Assembly (NCBI RefSeq): GCF_001654455.1
Contig: NZ_CP015772.1
Coordinates: 4,216,001-4,280,000 of the forward strand
From: Niabella ginsenosidivorans
GTDB taxonomy: Bacteria; Bacteroidota; Bacteroidia; Chitinophagales; Chitinophagaceae
Direction of reading: 5' to 3'
DNA length: 64,000 nucleotides
In this document: piece after piece, positions 55,524 to 64,000 of the stretch
How positions within the stretch are numbered: position 1 is the first letter of the stretch
Layout: every line of letters starts with the position of its first letter
Notes under the pieces: model-generated
What the model saw: only the letters and a program-made list of their open reading frames with translations
Databases searched by the model: none
What the model was told of the DNA's origin: nothing
Position numbers and translations under genes: made by a program

Positions 55524-57308
55524 ATGGATACAGTTTATAAAGAAAGAACAGAACGGTTTTCCCGGGAAGCAAACCAATTACAGCAAAAACTGAGCTGGCT
55601 CAGCTTCTTCAGGCTGCTGCTTTTTGTGCTTTTCATTTATCTGCTTTATCGCTCTACCCAAACCGGTGCAGGCGGTACTATTGCCGGAGCTATTGCTGCA
55701 TTTATCGCATTCATAATGGTCGTAAAATGGTATGAACGGTTACAGCAAACACTAAGGTATTATAAGGCCCTTGCAAAATACAACACTGACGAGCTCCTTT
55801 TCCTGGACACAAACCGATCTGTATATCCGGACGGAAAAGAATATGAAGATCCGCACCATCCCTATTCCTACGATCTTGATCTTTTCGGAGAAGGCAGTTT
55901 ATATGCACATTTAAATCGCTGCAGTACACTGTTTGGCCGCAAAGAACTGGCCGGGCTGCTGCTCAACCCGGACACTGCTACCATTGCAGAGCGGCAGCAG
56001 GCCATTGGGGAGCTTGCCGCACTGAATGATTTCCGCCAGCAGTTATACGCAAAAGGCAGCTTACAGGAAGCCGGGGAAAAAGACCTGAACCAATTGATGG
56101 AATGGATCCATACTAAAAAAACATCCTTCAGTAAACCCCTGTATTTGTTCCTGATGCTCTTTCCTCTGATCACAATCGGAAGCAGTCTGTATTATATTTT
56201 TGTTACAGACAGTAACGAAGTTTTTCGCATCATTTATTCTTCCTTCGTCATTAACCTTATTATAGCTTTTGCCTTCGGGAAAAAAATAGCAGCCCAGCTA
56301 AGCGTATCTACATCCGTAAACAAAATATTAGTTGCCTATAAAGAGCAACTGCAACTAATAGAAGACCAATCGTTCCAGTCGCCCCTGTTGCAAAGCCTGC
56401 AGCAGCAGTTAAAGAACAGCCCGCAGCCCGCGTCGGGTCAGTTACGCCGGCTTGCCAGTCTTTTTGAATACCTGGAATCTGTTGTGAACCTGGTGGTCAG
56501 TATTCTGCTGAACGGGCTTTTTCTTTTTCATGTGCATGTTTTATATTGCCTTTCCCTGTGGAAAAGGCAATATGCAGCAGCGATCCCCGGCTGGCTGGAG
56601 GTGATCGGAAAATTTGAAGCGCTTGGCAGCCTGGGCAATTTTTATTTTAACAACCCCGAGAACTGTTTTCCCCAAATAAGCGCTGTACCGGATCTTCAGG
56701 CCACGGGCCTGGGGCATCCGTTGATCCGGAAAGAAAAAAGGATCTGTAATGACGTCAGCTTTCACCAGCAGCAGTTCATCATCCTTACAGGCTCCAACAT
56801 GAGCGGCAAAAGCACTTTTCTGCGAACGGTGGGTATGAACCTGGTACTTGCCAGAAGCGGATCTGCTGTAACCGCAGCAAGCTTTATTTTTTACCCGTTT
56901 GCTGTTTTTGTAAGCATGCGGATAACAGATTCCTTACAGGAAAGTGAATCCTTCTTTTATGCAGAATTAAAACGGTTGCAAACTATTGTGCAGCACCTGC
57001 AACAGGATAATAATACTTTTGTGATCCTTGATGAGATCCTGCGCGGTACCAATAGTAATGATAAACGCAATGGCACCATCGGGCTGATCCGGAAGCTGGC
57101 CCGTTTTAATGCCTTTGGCATTATTGCAACGCATGACGTAGTGGTAGCAGATCTCATCCGGGAATATCCCGGATATATTGCCAACAAGGCATTTGAATCA
57201 GAGATTGTTAATGATGAGCTCATTTTCGATTATAAATTAAAAGAGGGTGTTTGCACCAAATTGAGCGCTTCTTACCTGATGAAAAAGCTGGGTGTGATTG
57301 ATGAATAG
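55524..57308 (+). CDS. MutS-related ATPase (membrane-associated MutS-like protein)
   Basis: About 594 aa. The MutS ATPase is at the C-terminus: Walker A LTGSNMSGKSTFLRTVGMNL, Walker B VILDEILRGTNSNDKRNGT and the ATH motif GIIATHDVVVADL. The N-terminal mismatch-binding domain of MutS1 is absent; two hydrophobic pairs (LSFFRLLLFVLFIYLLY near 35-50 and LFLMLFPLITIGSSLYYIFV near 210-230) suggest membrane association. This type is common in Bacteroidota and is not the canonical repair protein. The ATG at 55524 begins MDTVYKERTERFSRE; a start at 55485 has no support. Confidence 0.87.
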   Translation: MDTVYKERTERFSREANQLQQKLSWLSFFRLLLFVLFIYLLYRSTQTGAGGTIAGAIAAFIAFIMVVKWYERLQQTLRYYKALAKYNTDELLFLDTNRSVYPDGKEYEDPHHPYSYDLDLFGEGSLYAHLNRCSTLFGRKELAGLLLNPDTATIAERQQAIGELAALNDFRQQLYAKGSLQEAGEKDLNQLMEWIHTKKTSFSKPLYLFLMLFPLITIGSSLYYIFVTDSNEVFRIIYSSFVINLIIAFAFGKKIAAQLSVSTSVNKILVAYKEQLQLIEDQSFQSPLLQSLQQQLKNSPQPASGQLRRLASLFEYLESVVNLVVSILLNGLFLFHVHVLYCLSLWKRQYAAAIPGWLEVIGKFEALGSLGNFYFNNPENCFPQISAVPDLQATGLGHPLIRKEKRICNDVSFHQQQFIILTGSNMSGKSTFLRTVGMNLVLARSGSAVTAASFIFYPFAVFVSMRITDSLQESESFFYAELKRLQTIVQHLQQDNNTFVILDEILRGTNSNDKRNGTIGLIRKLARFNAFGIIATHDVVVADLIREYPGYIANKAFESEIVNDELIFDYKLKEGVCTKLSASYLMKKLGVIDE

Positions 57309-57342
57309 TACCGGAACAATTTTTTCATCCGAAAAAACAGCA

Positions 57343-57915
57343 ATGATCCATTCTAAAAATACCATCTTGCTGCTCCTGTTATTTGCACTGATCACAGGGT
57401 GCGGCACAAAACCCCTACGTAGGCCAAGGCCCGCTGAATGGGCCATAAAGCAGCAGCACACACCTTTTCACAATTTTTATAAGCTGAATGATAGTATTTA
57501 CAGGAGTGAAAAACCTTCTCTTAAAGGCTTTCATTATGCACAGCAGGCAGGCATACAATCTGTACTGGATCTCCGGCTGCAGCATAAGGACCTGCCAATA
57601 GCCAAAGGGCTTTCGCTGCATCTTTACCACGTACCTATGAAAAGCAAATACATCTCCGATCAGATGATCATTGATGCCATGAAGATCATAAAAGAGGCGC
57701 CCAAGCCCCTCCTCGTTCATTGCGCGCATGGAAGTGACCGAACCGGTATCGTTATTGCCCTATACAGGATCCTTTTCCAGAACTGGACAAAAGAAGCTGC
57801 TATAAACGAAATGCAGCAGGGCGGTTACCATTTTCACTGGATACATAAGAACCTGATACGCTATCTGCAAAACACAGACGTAGAGCAACTGAAGAAAATC
57901 ATTGGGATTCAATAA
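57343..57915 (+). CDS. Lipid-anchored dual-specificity/tyrosine phosphatase-like protein
   Basis: About 190 aa. Lipobox LITGC follows a hydrophobic signal (NTILLLLLFALITGCG). The catalytic P-loop is LLVHCAHGSDRTGIVIALYR (HCxxGxxRTG), with the upstream general-acid region SVLDLRLQHKDLP. It fits the cysteine-based phosphatase family (DSP/PTP), secreted and membrane-anchored. A start at 57298 overlaps the MutS-like gene by 11 bases; I use the ATG at 57343, which gives a clean lipoprotein signal. Confidence 0.8.
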   Translation: MIHSKNTILLLLLFALITGCGTKPLRRPRPAEWAIKQQHTPFHNFYKLNDSIYRSEKPSLKGFHYAQQAGIQSVLDLRLQHKDLPIAKGLSLHLYHVPMKSKYISDQMIIDAMKIIKEAPKPLLVHCAHGSDRTGIVIALYRILFQNWTKEAAINEMQQGGYHFHWIHKNLIRYLQNTDVEQLKKIIGIQ

Positions 57916-57975
57916 TATAGCATCAAACTTATCTTTTGCAAACATATATATTTATCACCTTTCAATCAATATTTA

Positions 57976-58520
57976 TTGTTTTACAATAAATTTATTTTGA
58001 TATTCAAAAAATATCACTTTTCTTTGCCTTCACCCTGCTTTATATCCTGTTTTTTGAAGGTGGCATTAAGGGTTTCCGGGAAGGATGGGATAACCCCTTT
58101 TGCAGCACCTGTGGACAAAACCCAGCCAGAGTTACTGCATCCGGGTCACAGGATATTCCCTGGATCATTAATGGTTGCTTCTATCTTTTGGTTGTTGCGT
58201 ACATAAGTATAGGTATTGCGTTTTTTGTCAAATTATATCAATTAATAGCATCGATTGGTCAAAATAAAATTTTTGAGATGACTAACATTAAACGTGTCAC
58301 ATCACTGGGGTGGTTGGCCATACTGATCGGTATTATTACTTACCAGCTGAATTATCTTTTCTTTTACATAAAAAACGCTCCGGGGCTTCAGCATGAAGGT
58401 GAGATTTATAAAGCAGAGCTCCCCTGCTGGCCTTTCCTGTTAGGCCTGGTACTGTTAACTGTTGGTTATACTTTTAAAAAAGGATTAGAGCTAAAAGAAG
58501 AAAACGATATGACGATATAA
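57976..58520 (+). pseudogene. DUF2975 membrane protein, copy 1, frameshift near the N-terminus
   Basis: The frame ending at 58520 reads back to ISLFFAFTLLYILFFEGGIK and GFREGWD but has no start codon before a stop at 57987. The overlapping frame from the TTG at 57976 (FYNKFILIFKK) joins it if one A is added to the 6-A run 58006-58011. The rest has three to four helices and ends GLELKEENDMTI, the same ending as copy 2. It is probably intact in the cell or recently broken. It lies 30 bases before copy 2. Confidence 0.65.
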
Positions 58521-58550
58521 TCTTTTCCCTGTTTCCTAAATCATTTTAGA

Positions 58551-59081
58551 ATGAAAACAAATACAAAAATGCTTTTAGATATCATGCAGGTGGTTTGCTG
58601 GATCCTGTTTATCGGATTGTGCATTCAGGCCGGCACCCTGCTCGTTTCCCTGCTGTTTACTTATTTTGGCAACACGCGGATTGCTGAGCAATTTGCAAAA
58701 GACCTTTATTTACCAAAGCTCTATCACTATAGCCCGTTTTATTATATTGCCCTCTGTTCGTTATTATTGGCTATTGCCCTGTTAAAGGCGCATATATTCT
58801 ACCTGGTTATACAGTTTTTTTCCAGGGTTAATATGGATCACCCTTTTAGCCATCCTGTATCCAATCTCATCTCAAAAGTAGTGCAGACCGCATTCGGTAT
58901 TGGCATTATCGCGGTTATCGGCAACGTATATAACCAGGCCCTGATGAAAAAAAACATACCCGCCACCTCTTTAAGCTGGCAAAGCTCTGAATTTCTATTC
59001 CTGGCCGGGATTTTATTTGTCATCTCTTTAATATTCAAACGGGGAGTAGCGCTACAATCTGAAAACGACTTAACTATATAA
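58551..59081 (+). CDS. DUF2975 membrane protein, copy 2
   Basis: A 176-aa protein with four membrane helices (MLLDIMQVVCWILFIGLCIQ, YIALCSLLLAIALLKAHIFY, KVVQTAFGIGIIAVIGNVYN, FLFLAGILFVISLIFKRG) and the family ending ALQSENDLTI. DUF2975 proteins are usually followed by a small Cro/CI regulator, as here, 3 bases downstream. Function is unknown; the pair may be a membrane sensor with its regulator. Confidence 0.85.
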   Translation: MKTNTKMLLDIMQVVCWILFIGLCIQAGTLLVSLLFTYFGNTRIAEQFAKDLYLPKLYHYSPFYYIALCSLLLAIALLKAHIFYLVIQFFSRVNMDHPFSHPVSNLISKVVQTAFGIGIIAVIGNVYNQALMKKNIPATSLSWQSSEFLFLAGILFVISLIFKRGVALQSENDLTI

Positions 59082-59084
59082 AAT

Positions 59085-59306
59085 ATGCCGATCATTATTA
59101 ATCTGGATGTAATGATGGCCCGGCGTAAAATGTCGTTAAACGAGCTGAGCGAAAAAGTGGGGATTACACTTTCCAACCTTTCCATCTTAAAAAACGGGAA
59201 AGCAAAAGCCATACGCATTGAAACACTGGAGGCCATTTGCAGGGCACTGGATTGTCAGCCGGGCGATATTCTGGAGTATATAAAAGGGCAACCGGCTTTT
59301 GATTGA
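59085..59306 (+). CDS. Small Cro/CI-type helix-turn-helix regulator
   Basis: A 73-aa XRE-family (YozG-like) regulator: MMARRKMSLNELSEKVGITL, SNLSILKNGKAKAIRIETLE (recognition helix) and AICRALDCQPGDILEY. It is translated right after the DUF2975 gene. This gene order is standard for the DUF2975 partner regulators. Confidence 0.9.
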   Translation: MPIIINLDVMMARRKMSLNELSEKVGITLSNLSILKNGKAKAIRIETLEAICRALDCQPGDILEYIKGQPAFD

Positions 59307-59372
59307 AACACCGGGTCAAAGTATAATCTTCTCTATCAGCACTATTTTTTTCGAAAAACGCAGTTTTACTAA

Positions 59373-59409
59373 CCATGAAATTTAAAAATCTGATTTTCAA
59401 ATTTCATGG
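59373..59409. terminator. 37-bp near-perfect palindrome, probable bidirectional terminator
   Basis: CCATGAAATTT (59373-59383) pairs with AAATTTCATGG (59399-59409); inside, AAAATC pairs with GATTTT, leaving one mismatch per side and one central base. It is followed by CTATTCTTTTT and stands between the converging HTH and purD genes. Confidence 0.6.
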
Positions 59410-59488
59410 CTATTCTTTTTAATGAAGTTGCAAGAAATCTCCGGAAATACCCTCCCATACTGCCTTACAGAATCAGATTCATCTAATT

Positions 59489-60781
59489 CTATGTTGGACG
59501 CACTTCATTAAAAAACTCATATCCGATATCCCTCCTGTAATACATATCATCAAAATGAATGTTTTTAAGGAGCGCTTTTGACTGATCAACGGCCGCCTTA
59601 ACGGTATCGCCAAAAGAAGTAACGCAAAGTACGCGGCCTCCGTTGGTTATTACCTGCCCTTCCTGCTCTTTAGTGCCCGCATGAAACAGGATGGAGTCTC
59701 CCATTCGCTGATCAAGCCCGGTAATCTTATATCCTTTTTCATAGTCGCCGGGGTAACCGCCGCTCACGGCCATTATGGTTACCGCTGTCCTGGGGTCTTC
59801 TTCAACAGTGATCTCCGAAAGCTTATTTTCAGCAGCAGCCTTACAGATGGTTGCCAGGTCTGTTTTCAGCCGGGGCATTACCACTTCGGTTTCCGGATCG
59901 CCCATGCGGCAATTATATTCAATTACAAAAGGATCATCGCCCACTTTTATAAGCCCTATAAAAACAAAACCGGTATAGGCAATACCTTCCTTATGGAGCC
60001 CGTTTACCGTGGGCCGGATAATCCGGTCGGTAACTTTTTGCATAAAAGCTGCATCAGCAAAAAGCACAGGGCTTACGGCGCCCATTCCTCCCGTATTCAG
60101 CCCGCTGTCCTTTTCACCTATACGTTTATAATCTTTTGCCTGCGGCAGCAATACATATTCTTTTCCATCAGTAACCAGGAACACGCTCATTTCAATACCC
60201 GACAGGAATTCCTCTACCACCACTTTCCGGCTGGCTTCACCAAATTTGGATTCCTGTATCATGGCTTCAAACTCGGCCACCGCCTCTTCATTGGTCTGGC
60301 AGATCACCACGCCTTTTCCGGCAGCCAGCCCGTCGGCCTTCAGAACAACCGGAAGCGTATGCGCCCCGATATATTCTTTTCCTTCCTCAAAATTAGCTGC
60401 TGTAAATTCCTTATAAGCCGCAGTAGGAATATGATGGCGTTCCATAAAAGCTTTGGCAAAGGCTTTGCTGCCTTCCAGCTGTGCCCCCCGCTGCGAAGGG
60501 CCTATGAATAACAGGTCTTTTAAAACACTGTCGGCCTTAAAAAAATCCCAGATCCCTTTTACCAGGGGCTCCTCAGGACCTGCCACAACCATTTCAATCC
60601 CCTTTTCCTTACAAAATGCCCCGATGCCTTCAAAATCGTTCACCCCCAGGTTCACATTGGTTCCCAAAGCTGCAGTTCCGGGATTGCCCGGCGCAATAAA
60701 CAGTTCGTGCTGACCACGCATGCTCATATTCCATACAAGGGCATGCTCCCTTCCACCGCTTCCCAAAACAAGTATTTTCAT
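59489..60781 (-). CDS. purD: Phosphoribosylamine--glycine ligase
   Basis: A 430-aa ATP-grasp enzyme of purine synthesis that joins 5-phosphoribosylamine and glycine to GAR. MKILVLGSGGREHALVWNMS begins the N-domain; VLKADGLAAGKGVVICQT is the ATP-binding region and EYNCRMGDPETEVVMPRL the signature near the C-terminal part. Single gene, convergent with the HTH gene. Full family length. Confidence 0.96.
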   Translation of the reverse strand: MKILVLGSGGREHALVWNMSMRGQHELFIAPGNPGTAALGTNVNLGVNDFEGIGAFCKEKGIEMVVAGPEEPLVKGIWDFFKADSVLKDLLFIGPSQRGAQLEGSKAFAKAFMERHHIPTAAYKEFTAANFEEGKEYIGAHTLPVVLKADGLAAGKGVVICQTNEEAVAEFEAMIQESKFGEASRKVVVEEFLSGIEMSVFLVTDGKEYVLLPQAKDYKRIGEKDSGLNTGGMGAVSPVLFADAAFMQKVTDRIIRPTVNGLHKEGIAYTGFVFIGLIKVGDDPFVIEYNCRMGDPETEVVMPRLKTDLATICKAAAENKLSEITVEEDPRTAVTIMAVSGGYPGDYEKGYKITGLDQRMGDSILFHAGTKEQEGQVITNGGRVLCVTSFGDTVKAAVDQSKALLKNIHFDDMYYRRDIGYEFFNEVRPT

Positions 60782-60898
60782 TCCTTTTGTTTTAAATCAA
60801 CATTTTCAGGCGCGAAAGATAGCCATAAAATGAAAAAAAAAGACGATTCCTGATTTTTCATTACTTTGGCCGATATTTTTTTATTTCAACACTCCTGT

Positions 60899-62566
60899 AT
60901 GAAAAATATTGACAAAAAATCCCGGCATCCGCGTGCCCTGTATGTATTGTTTTTTACAGAAATGTGGGAGCGTTTTGGCTTCTATCTTATGGTGGGTATT
61001 TTTCTTTTATACCTGAAAGACAGTACCACCAGCGGTGGTGTGGGTTTTACTCCTCAAAAAGCGGCTGACCTGGTAGGCACTTATATTGCCATGGTTTATT
61101 TAACCCCCTTTATAGGCGGGCTGATCGCCGACCGGTACCTGGGTTACCGGAAAGCCATTATCCTGGGGGGCTTGCTGTTAGCAGCCGGCTATTTCTGCCT
61201 GGCGATCCCCGGAGATAAAGCATTATATGTATCGCTGCCTTTGTTGATGATCGGCAATGGTTTTTTTAAGCCTAACATCAGCACACTGCTGGGCAACATT
61301 TATAACCGGGAAGACCTCAAACCCAAAAAGGATGTGGCCTATAATATTTTCTACATGGGCGTAAACATCGGCGCCTTTATCTGCAATTTTGTGGCTGCGC
61401 TTATGCGCAACCATTATGGCTGGGGCTATGCCTTTGCCGCTGCAGGTGTAGGTATGGTGATCTCCGTTATCTGGTTTGTTGCCGGGCTGAAGCACGTAAA
61501 ATCCGGTGACGTCAAAAAGCCAATGGAGGAGGGTGACATTCCGATGCGCAGTATCTTTTTACAGGTGTTCCTGCCGGCAATTATGACCGCAGTCCTGGGC
61601 TGGTTTATAAAAAATCTGCTGGGACATACCCTTTTCGGATCCCAATCCAATGACGCCTTTATGTTTGCCTGCGTGCCCATCATTATATTCTTTGTTACCT
61701 TGTATGTAAAGGCAAATAAAGAAGACAAAAAAGGGTTAGGCGCCCTGTTCACCTTTTTTATAGGGGCATTTGTTTTCTGGGTTATTTACAACCAGAACAG
61801 TACAGGGCTTACGATCTGGGCCGACCAATACACTTCCCGGGAGATGCCCCAGTCGATGGAGAAAATAACAAAGCCCTTTGGTATGCTGGAAACGGTGACT
61901 ACTACTCCGCACGAGGTACCTCAAACAGACAGCTTGTTGCGCACTATGTCCGATGCTAAAGGAAATGCATTAACCACAACCGGGCCCGATCTGTATTTCA
62001 ATAACCTGCCAAAGGATCAATGGCCCCCATCCGGCAAACTGAACCTGCTGTCAACAGAGATCTTTCAATCCATCAATCCTTTCTTCATTGTACTGTTTAC
62101 CCCGCTGGTCATAGGAATGCTGGGCTGGCTGGCGCGCAGAGGCCGGGCGCCCAATACGCCTGTAAAAGCCGGCCTTGGAACATGGATCGCGGGGATATCA
62201 TCTCTGTTGATGGTGTTTGCCGCCCTGAGCACCAATATTTACCATGATAAAACCTCTGCCTGGTGGGTGGTAGGCACCTACGCCATTTTTACGATCGGGG
62301 AACTGTTTGTAAGCCCCGTAGGATTGTCGATGGTTTCCAAGCTGGCACCAGCCCGGCTGACCTCCTTAATGATGGGAGGGTGGTTTATTATTACTTCCAT
62401 GAGTGGGAAAGTAGCCGGACTGATGGCTACTTTCTGGGATAGCTTTGAAAATAAAAGCAACTATTTTCTGATCCTGGTGGTAGCCGCGTTAATTGCGGGT
62501 ATTATCATTTTTATTTTAAGCAAACGCATCGCACAGGTCATAAAGGAGAAAACAGGCAGTATTTAA
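60899..62566 (+). CDS. Proton-dependent oligopeptide transporter (POT/PTR family)
   Basis: About 555 aa, 12-14 helices. The ExxERFxxY-type motif is in FFTEMWERFGFYLMVGIFLL; GNGFFKPNISTLLGNIYNR is the second family signature. A poorly conserved loop of about 90 residues (TSREMPQSMEKITKPF region) lies between helices in the C-terminal half, as often in Bacteroidota members. It imports di- and tripeptides with protons. The ATG at 60899 (MKNIDKKSRHPRALYVLFFT) is preferred over one at 60866, which precedes the homology. Confidence 0.92.
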   Translation: MKNIDKKSRHPRALYVLFFTEMWERFGFYLMVGIFLLYLKDSTTSGGVGFTPQKAADLVGTYIAMVYLTPFIGGLIADRYLGYRKAIILGGLLLAAGYFCLAIPGDKALYVSLPLLMIGNGFFKPNISTLLGNIYNREDLKPKKDVAYNIFYMGVNIGAFICNFVAALMRNHYGWGYAFAAAGVGMVISVIWFVAGLKHVKSGDVKKPMEEGDIPMRSIFLQVFLPAIMTAVLGWFIKNLLGHTLFGSQSNDAFMFACVPIIIFFVTLYVKANKEDKKGLGALFTFFIGAFVFWVIYNQNSTGLTIWADQYTSREMPQSMEKITKPFGMLETVTTTPHEVPQTDSLLRTMSDAKGNALTTTGPDLYFNNLPKDQWPPSGKLNLLSTEIFQSINPFFIVLFTPLVIGMLGWLARRGRAPNTPVKAGLGTWIAGISSLLMVFAALSTNIYHDKTSAWWVVGTYAIFTIGELFVSPVGLSMVSKLAPARLTSLMMGGWFIITSMSGKVAGLMATFWDSFENKSNYFLILVVAALIAGIIIFILSKRIAQVIKEKTGSI

Positions 62567-62620
62567 GGACAGGGCCTGCGCTTTATGTATGACAATGCAC
62601 CATTCATTCTCCTTTCAGAA

Positions 62621-62651
62621 ACATGTAATGAATTTGTTACGTGTTTTTTTA
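62621..62651 (+). terminator. Terminator after the POT transporter gene
   Basis: ACATGTAA (62621-62628) pairs with TTACGTGT (62637-62644), with one G-T wobble; loop of 8, then a T-run from 62645. Confidence 0.75.
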
Positions 62652-62701
62652 TTTTCTAAACAAGCATTCGTTATCTTTCCGGCCTTCAATCAAAACAAAG
62701 T

Positions 62702-64000
62702 ATGTCAGAAAAATCATCGTTTAAACCATTTGTACCGGATGAAGCACGGATGGCTGAGTTTACCGTAAAATCTGTTTTAACCGGGGCCGCATTCGGTGTT
62801 ATTTTTGGTGCTGCTACGGTTTACCTTGCTTTAAAAGCAGGCCTTACCGTTTCTGCGTCTATCCCCATTGCTGTAATTGCCATTACACTGGGCAGAAAGT
62901 TCTTAAAAACGACCATTCTGGAAAACAATATTATACAGACCACCGGGTCTGCCGGAGAAAGCATCGCCTCCGGTGTAGTGTTCACATTGCCCGGTTTTTT
63001 GTTTTTAAGCGATGGCAGCGGGGAGCACTTTTTTAATTACATCACTATTTTAACACTGGCGATCATTGGAGGCATACTGGGTACGCTGATGATGATTCCC
63101 CTGCGGCGGTCCCTGATCGTAAATGAGCACAAGACCCTGCCCTACCCTGAAGGGACCGCCTGCGCAGATGTACTGAAAGCAGGAGAGAAAGGCGGCGATT
63201 TTGCAAAAACAGCGTTCTGGGGCCTGGGCTTTGCCTTTGTATATGCCATTCTTCAAAAAATACTGCACGTAATTGCAGAAACACCGGCATTTGTGACCAA
63301 ACAAACCAATAAGTTTTTCCCATCTGCGAAGATCAGCGGAGAGGTCACGCCTGAATACCTGGGCGTGGGCTATATCATCGGACCAAAAATAGCAGGGGTA
63401 CTGGTTGCCGGTGGTGTATTGGCCTCGCTGGTATTGATCCCATTGCTTTCAAGCGTTGTTGCTCCTGAACTGATCGCAGCACAGCAGGTAAAATTAGGCT
63501 ACCTGGCTAATATTGGAGTTGCGGGCGGCAAAGGGGGCTGGGATCCCGTAGCCAAAACATTTGATGATTTTTCATCATCAATCTATTATGCTTATATCCG
63601 CCAGATCGGAGCGGGAGCCGTGGCAGCAGGGGGCTTTATTACCCTGCTGAAAACAATCCCTACTATTATCGCCTCTTTCAAAGGAAGCCTGGGCTCAATA
63701 AAAGGAAATGCCGCTGCTGCCGCAACAGCAGTAAAAAGAACGGAGCGTGACCTGAGCATGAAGGTGGTGGGACTGGGAAGCCTGGCATTGGTGATCCTGA
63801 TTGCATTACTGCCGCAGATCCCCGGCAATACCATTTTTCAGAAACTGCTGATCGGCATTCTTGTGGTCATCTTTGGAGCTTTCTTTGTTACGGTATCCTC
63901 AAGAATTGTAGGGCTCATCGGTTCCTCCAATAACCCCGTAAGCGGTATGACCATTGCCACCTTAATGGGCACCTGCCTGATCTTTATTGCCGTAGGCTGG
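62702..64000 (+). CDS. OPT-family oligopeptide transporter (3' cut by window)
   Basis: The frame is open from the ATG at 62702 to the window end, 433 codons. MSEKSSFKPFVPDEARMAEF leads to FTVKSVLTGAAFGVIFGAAT, YLALKAGLTVSASIPIAVIA and NNIIQTTGSAGESIASGVVF, the N-terminal blocks of OPT transporters; EHKTLPYPEGTACADVLKAG is a further family motif. About 8-9 helices are visible. OPT proteins import oligopeptides or metal chelates; being next to a POT gene suggests a peptide-uptake pair. A near-consensus -7 box TATCTTTC is at 62672-62679. Confidence 0.9.
   Translation, partial: MSEKSSFKPFVPDEARMAEFTVKSVLTGAAFGVIFGAATVYLALKAGLTVSASIPIAVIAITLGRKFLKTTILENNIIQTTGSAGESIASGVVFTLPGFLFLSDGSGEHFFNYITILTLAIIGGILGTLMMIPLRRSLIVNEHKTLPYPEGTACADVLKAGEKGGDFAKTAFWGLGFAFVYAILQKILHVIAETPAFVTKQTNKFFPSAKISGEVTPEYLGVGYIIGPKIAGVLVAGGVLASLVLIPLLSSVVAPELIAAQQVKLGYLANIGVAGGKGGWDPVAKTFDDFSSSIYYAYIRQIGAGAVAAGGFITLLKTIPTIIASFKGSLGSIKGNAAAAATAVKRTERDLSMKVVGLGSLALVILIALLPQIPGNTIFQKLLIGILVVIFGAFFVTVSSRIVGLIGSSNNPVSGMTIATLMGTCLIFIAVGW

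Overview
The window is a chromosomal segment of a Bacteroidota bacterium, most likely family Chitinophagaceae (Niabella- or Niastella-like; the genus is a guess). Reasons: moderate GC with AT-rich intergenes, many promoters with a TAnnTTTG -7 box, almost no Shine-Dalgarno motifs, and gene sets typical of the group (DUF6728 small protein, DUF58/MoxR/SpoIIM operon, GbsR-RND operon, DUF2975-HTH pair, exosortase K remnant, T9SS-style fibronectin-like C-terminus). No rRNA, intact tRNA, CRISPR array or intact insertion sequence was seen.

Layout. 1-3.5 kb: end of a CBS-domain (chloride-channel-like) gene, a TPR protein and a long-chain acyl-CoA synthetase. 3.8-5.3 kb: an AAA/DUF234 ATPase broken by two single-base frameshifts. 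5.4-20.1 kb: a minus-strand uronate/pectin catabolic cluster read from GH28 towards the transporter: GH28 polygalacturonase, GH105 hydrolase, UxaB, UxaA, UxaC, KduD, KduI, KdgK, an oxidoreductase, YhcH, KDPG aldolase and an MFS uronate transporter. Saturated galacturonate would go UxaC-UxaB-UxaA to KDG; the unsaturated sugar released by GH105 would go KduI-KduD to KDG; KdgK and KDPG aldolase then give pyruvate and glyceraldehyde-3-phosphate. There is no SusC/SusD pair and no regulator in the cluster. 20.5-22.5 kb: a small protein, a decayed TPR pseudogene and a lipoprotein. 22.5-29.6 kb: gyrB, DoxX-like, VOC protein, a decaying exosortase K locus, and a DUF4153/winged-helix/membrane operon with two matching operator palindromes. 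29.7 kb: a 131-bp MITE-like element. 30-34 kb: surE-lpxB, a short DUF6728 gene, and a PRiA4-ORF3-like gene with miaA. 34-40.3 kb: GbsR-like regulator plus a tripartite RND efflux pump. 40.4-49.6 kb: RDD gene, a large surface protein, and the SpoIIM-DUF4129-DUF4350-MoxR-DUF58 operon. 49.7-51 kb: an AT-rich island with a frameshifted JAB-like gene and a lipoprotein. 51-55 kb: SnoaL-like gene with a CRP-type operator, its likely Crp-family regulator, cdsA, CPBP protease, dusB and a Uma2 remnant. 55.5-59.3 kb: MutS-like ATPase, lipoprotein phosphatase, two DUF2975 genes and a Cro/CI-type regulator. 59.5-64 kb: purD, a POT peptide transporter and the start of an OPT oligopeptide transporter.

Most informative points: (1) a perfect TGTGA-N6-TCACA site placed like a class II activator site, next to a Crp/Fnr gene whose recognition helix carries the CRP-like R-E-T-x-x-R; (2) a decaying exosortase K / MSEP-CTERM-like locus; (3) a surface protein whose C-terminal beta domain seems to be split by a two-helix transmembrane insert; (4) paired operator palindromes in the DUF4153 operon; (5) four frameshifts that are each repaired by adding one A to an A-run, which looks more like base-calling error or slippage than independent gene decay.
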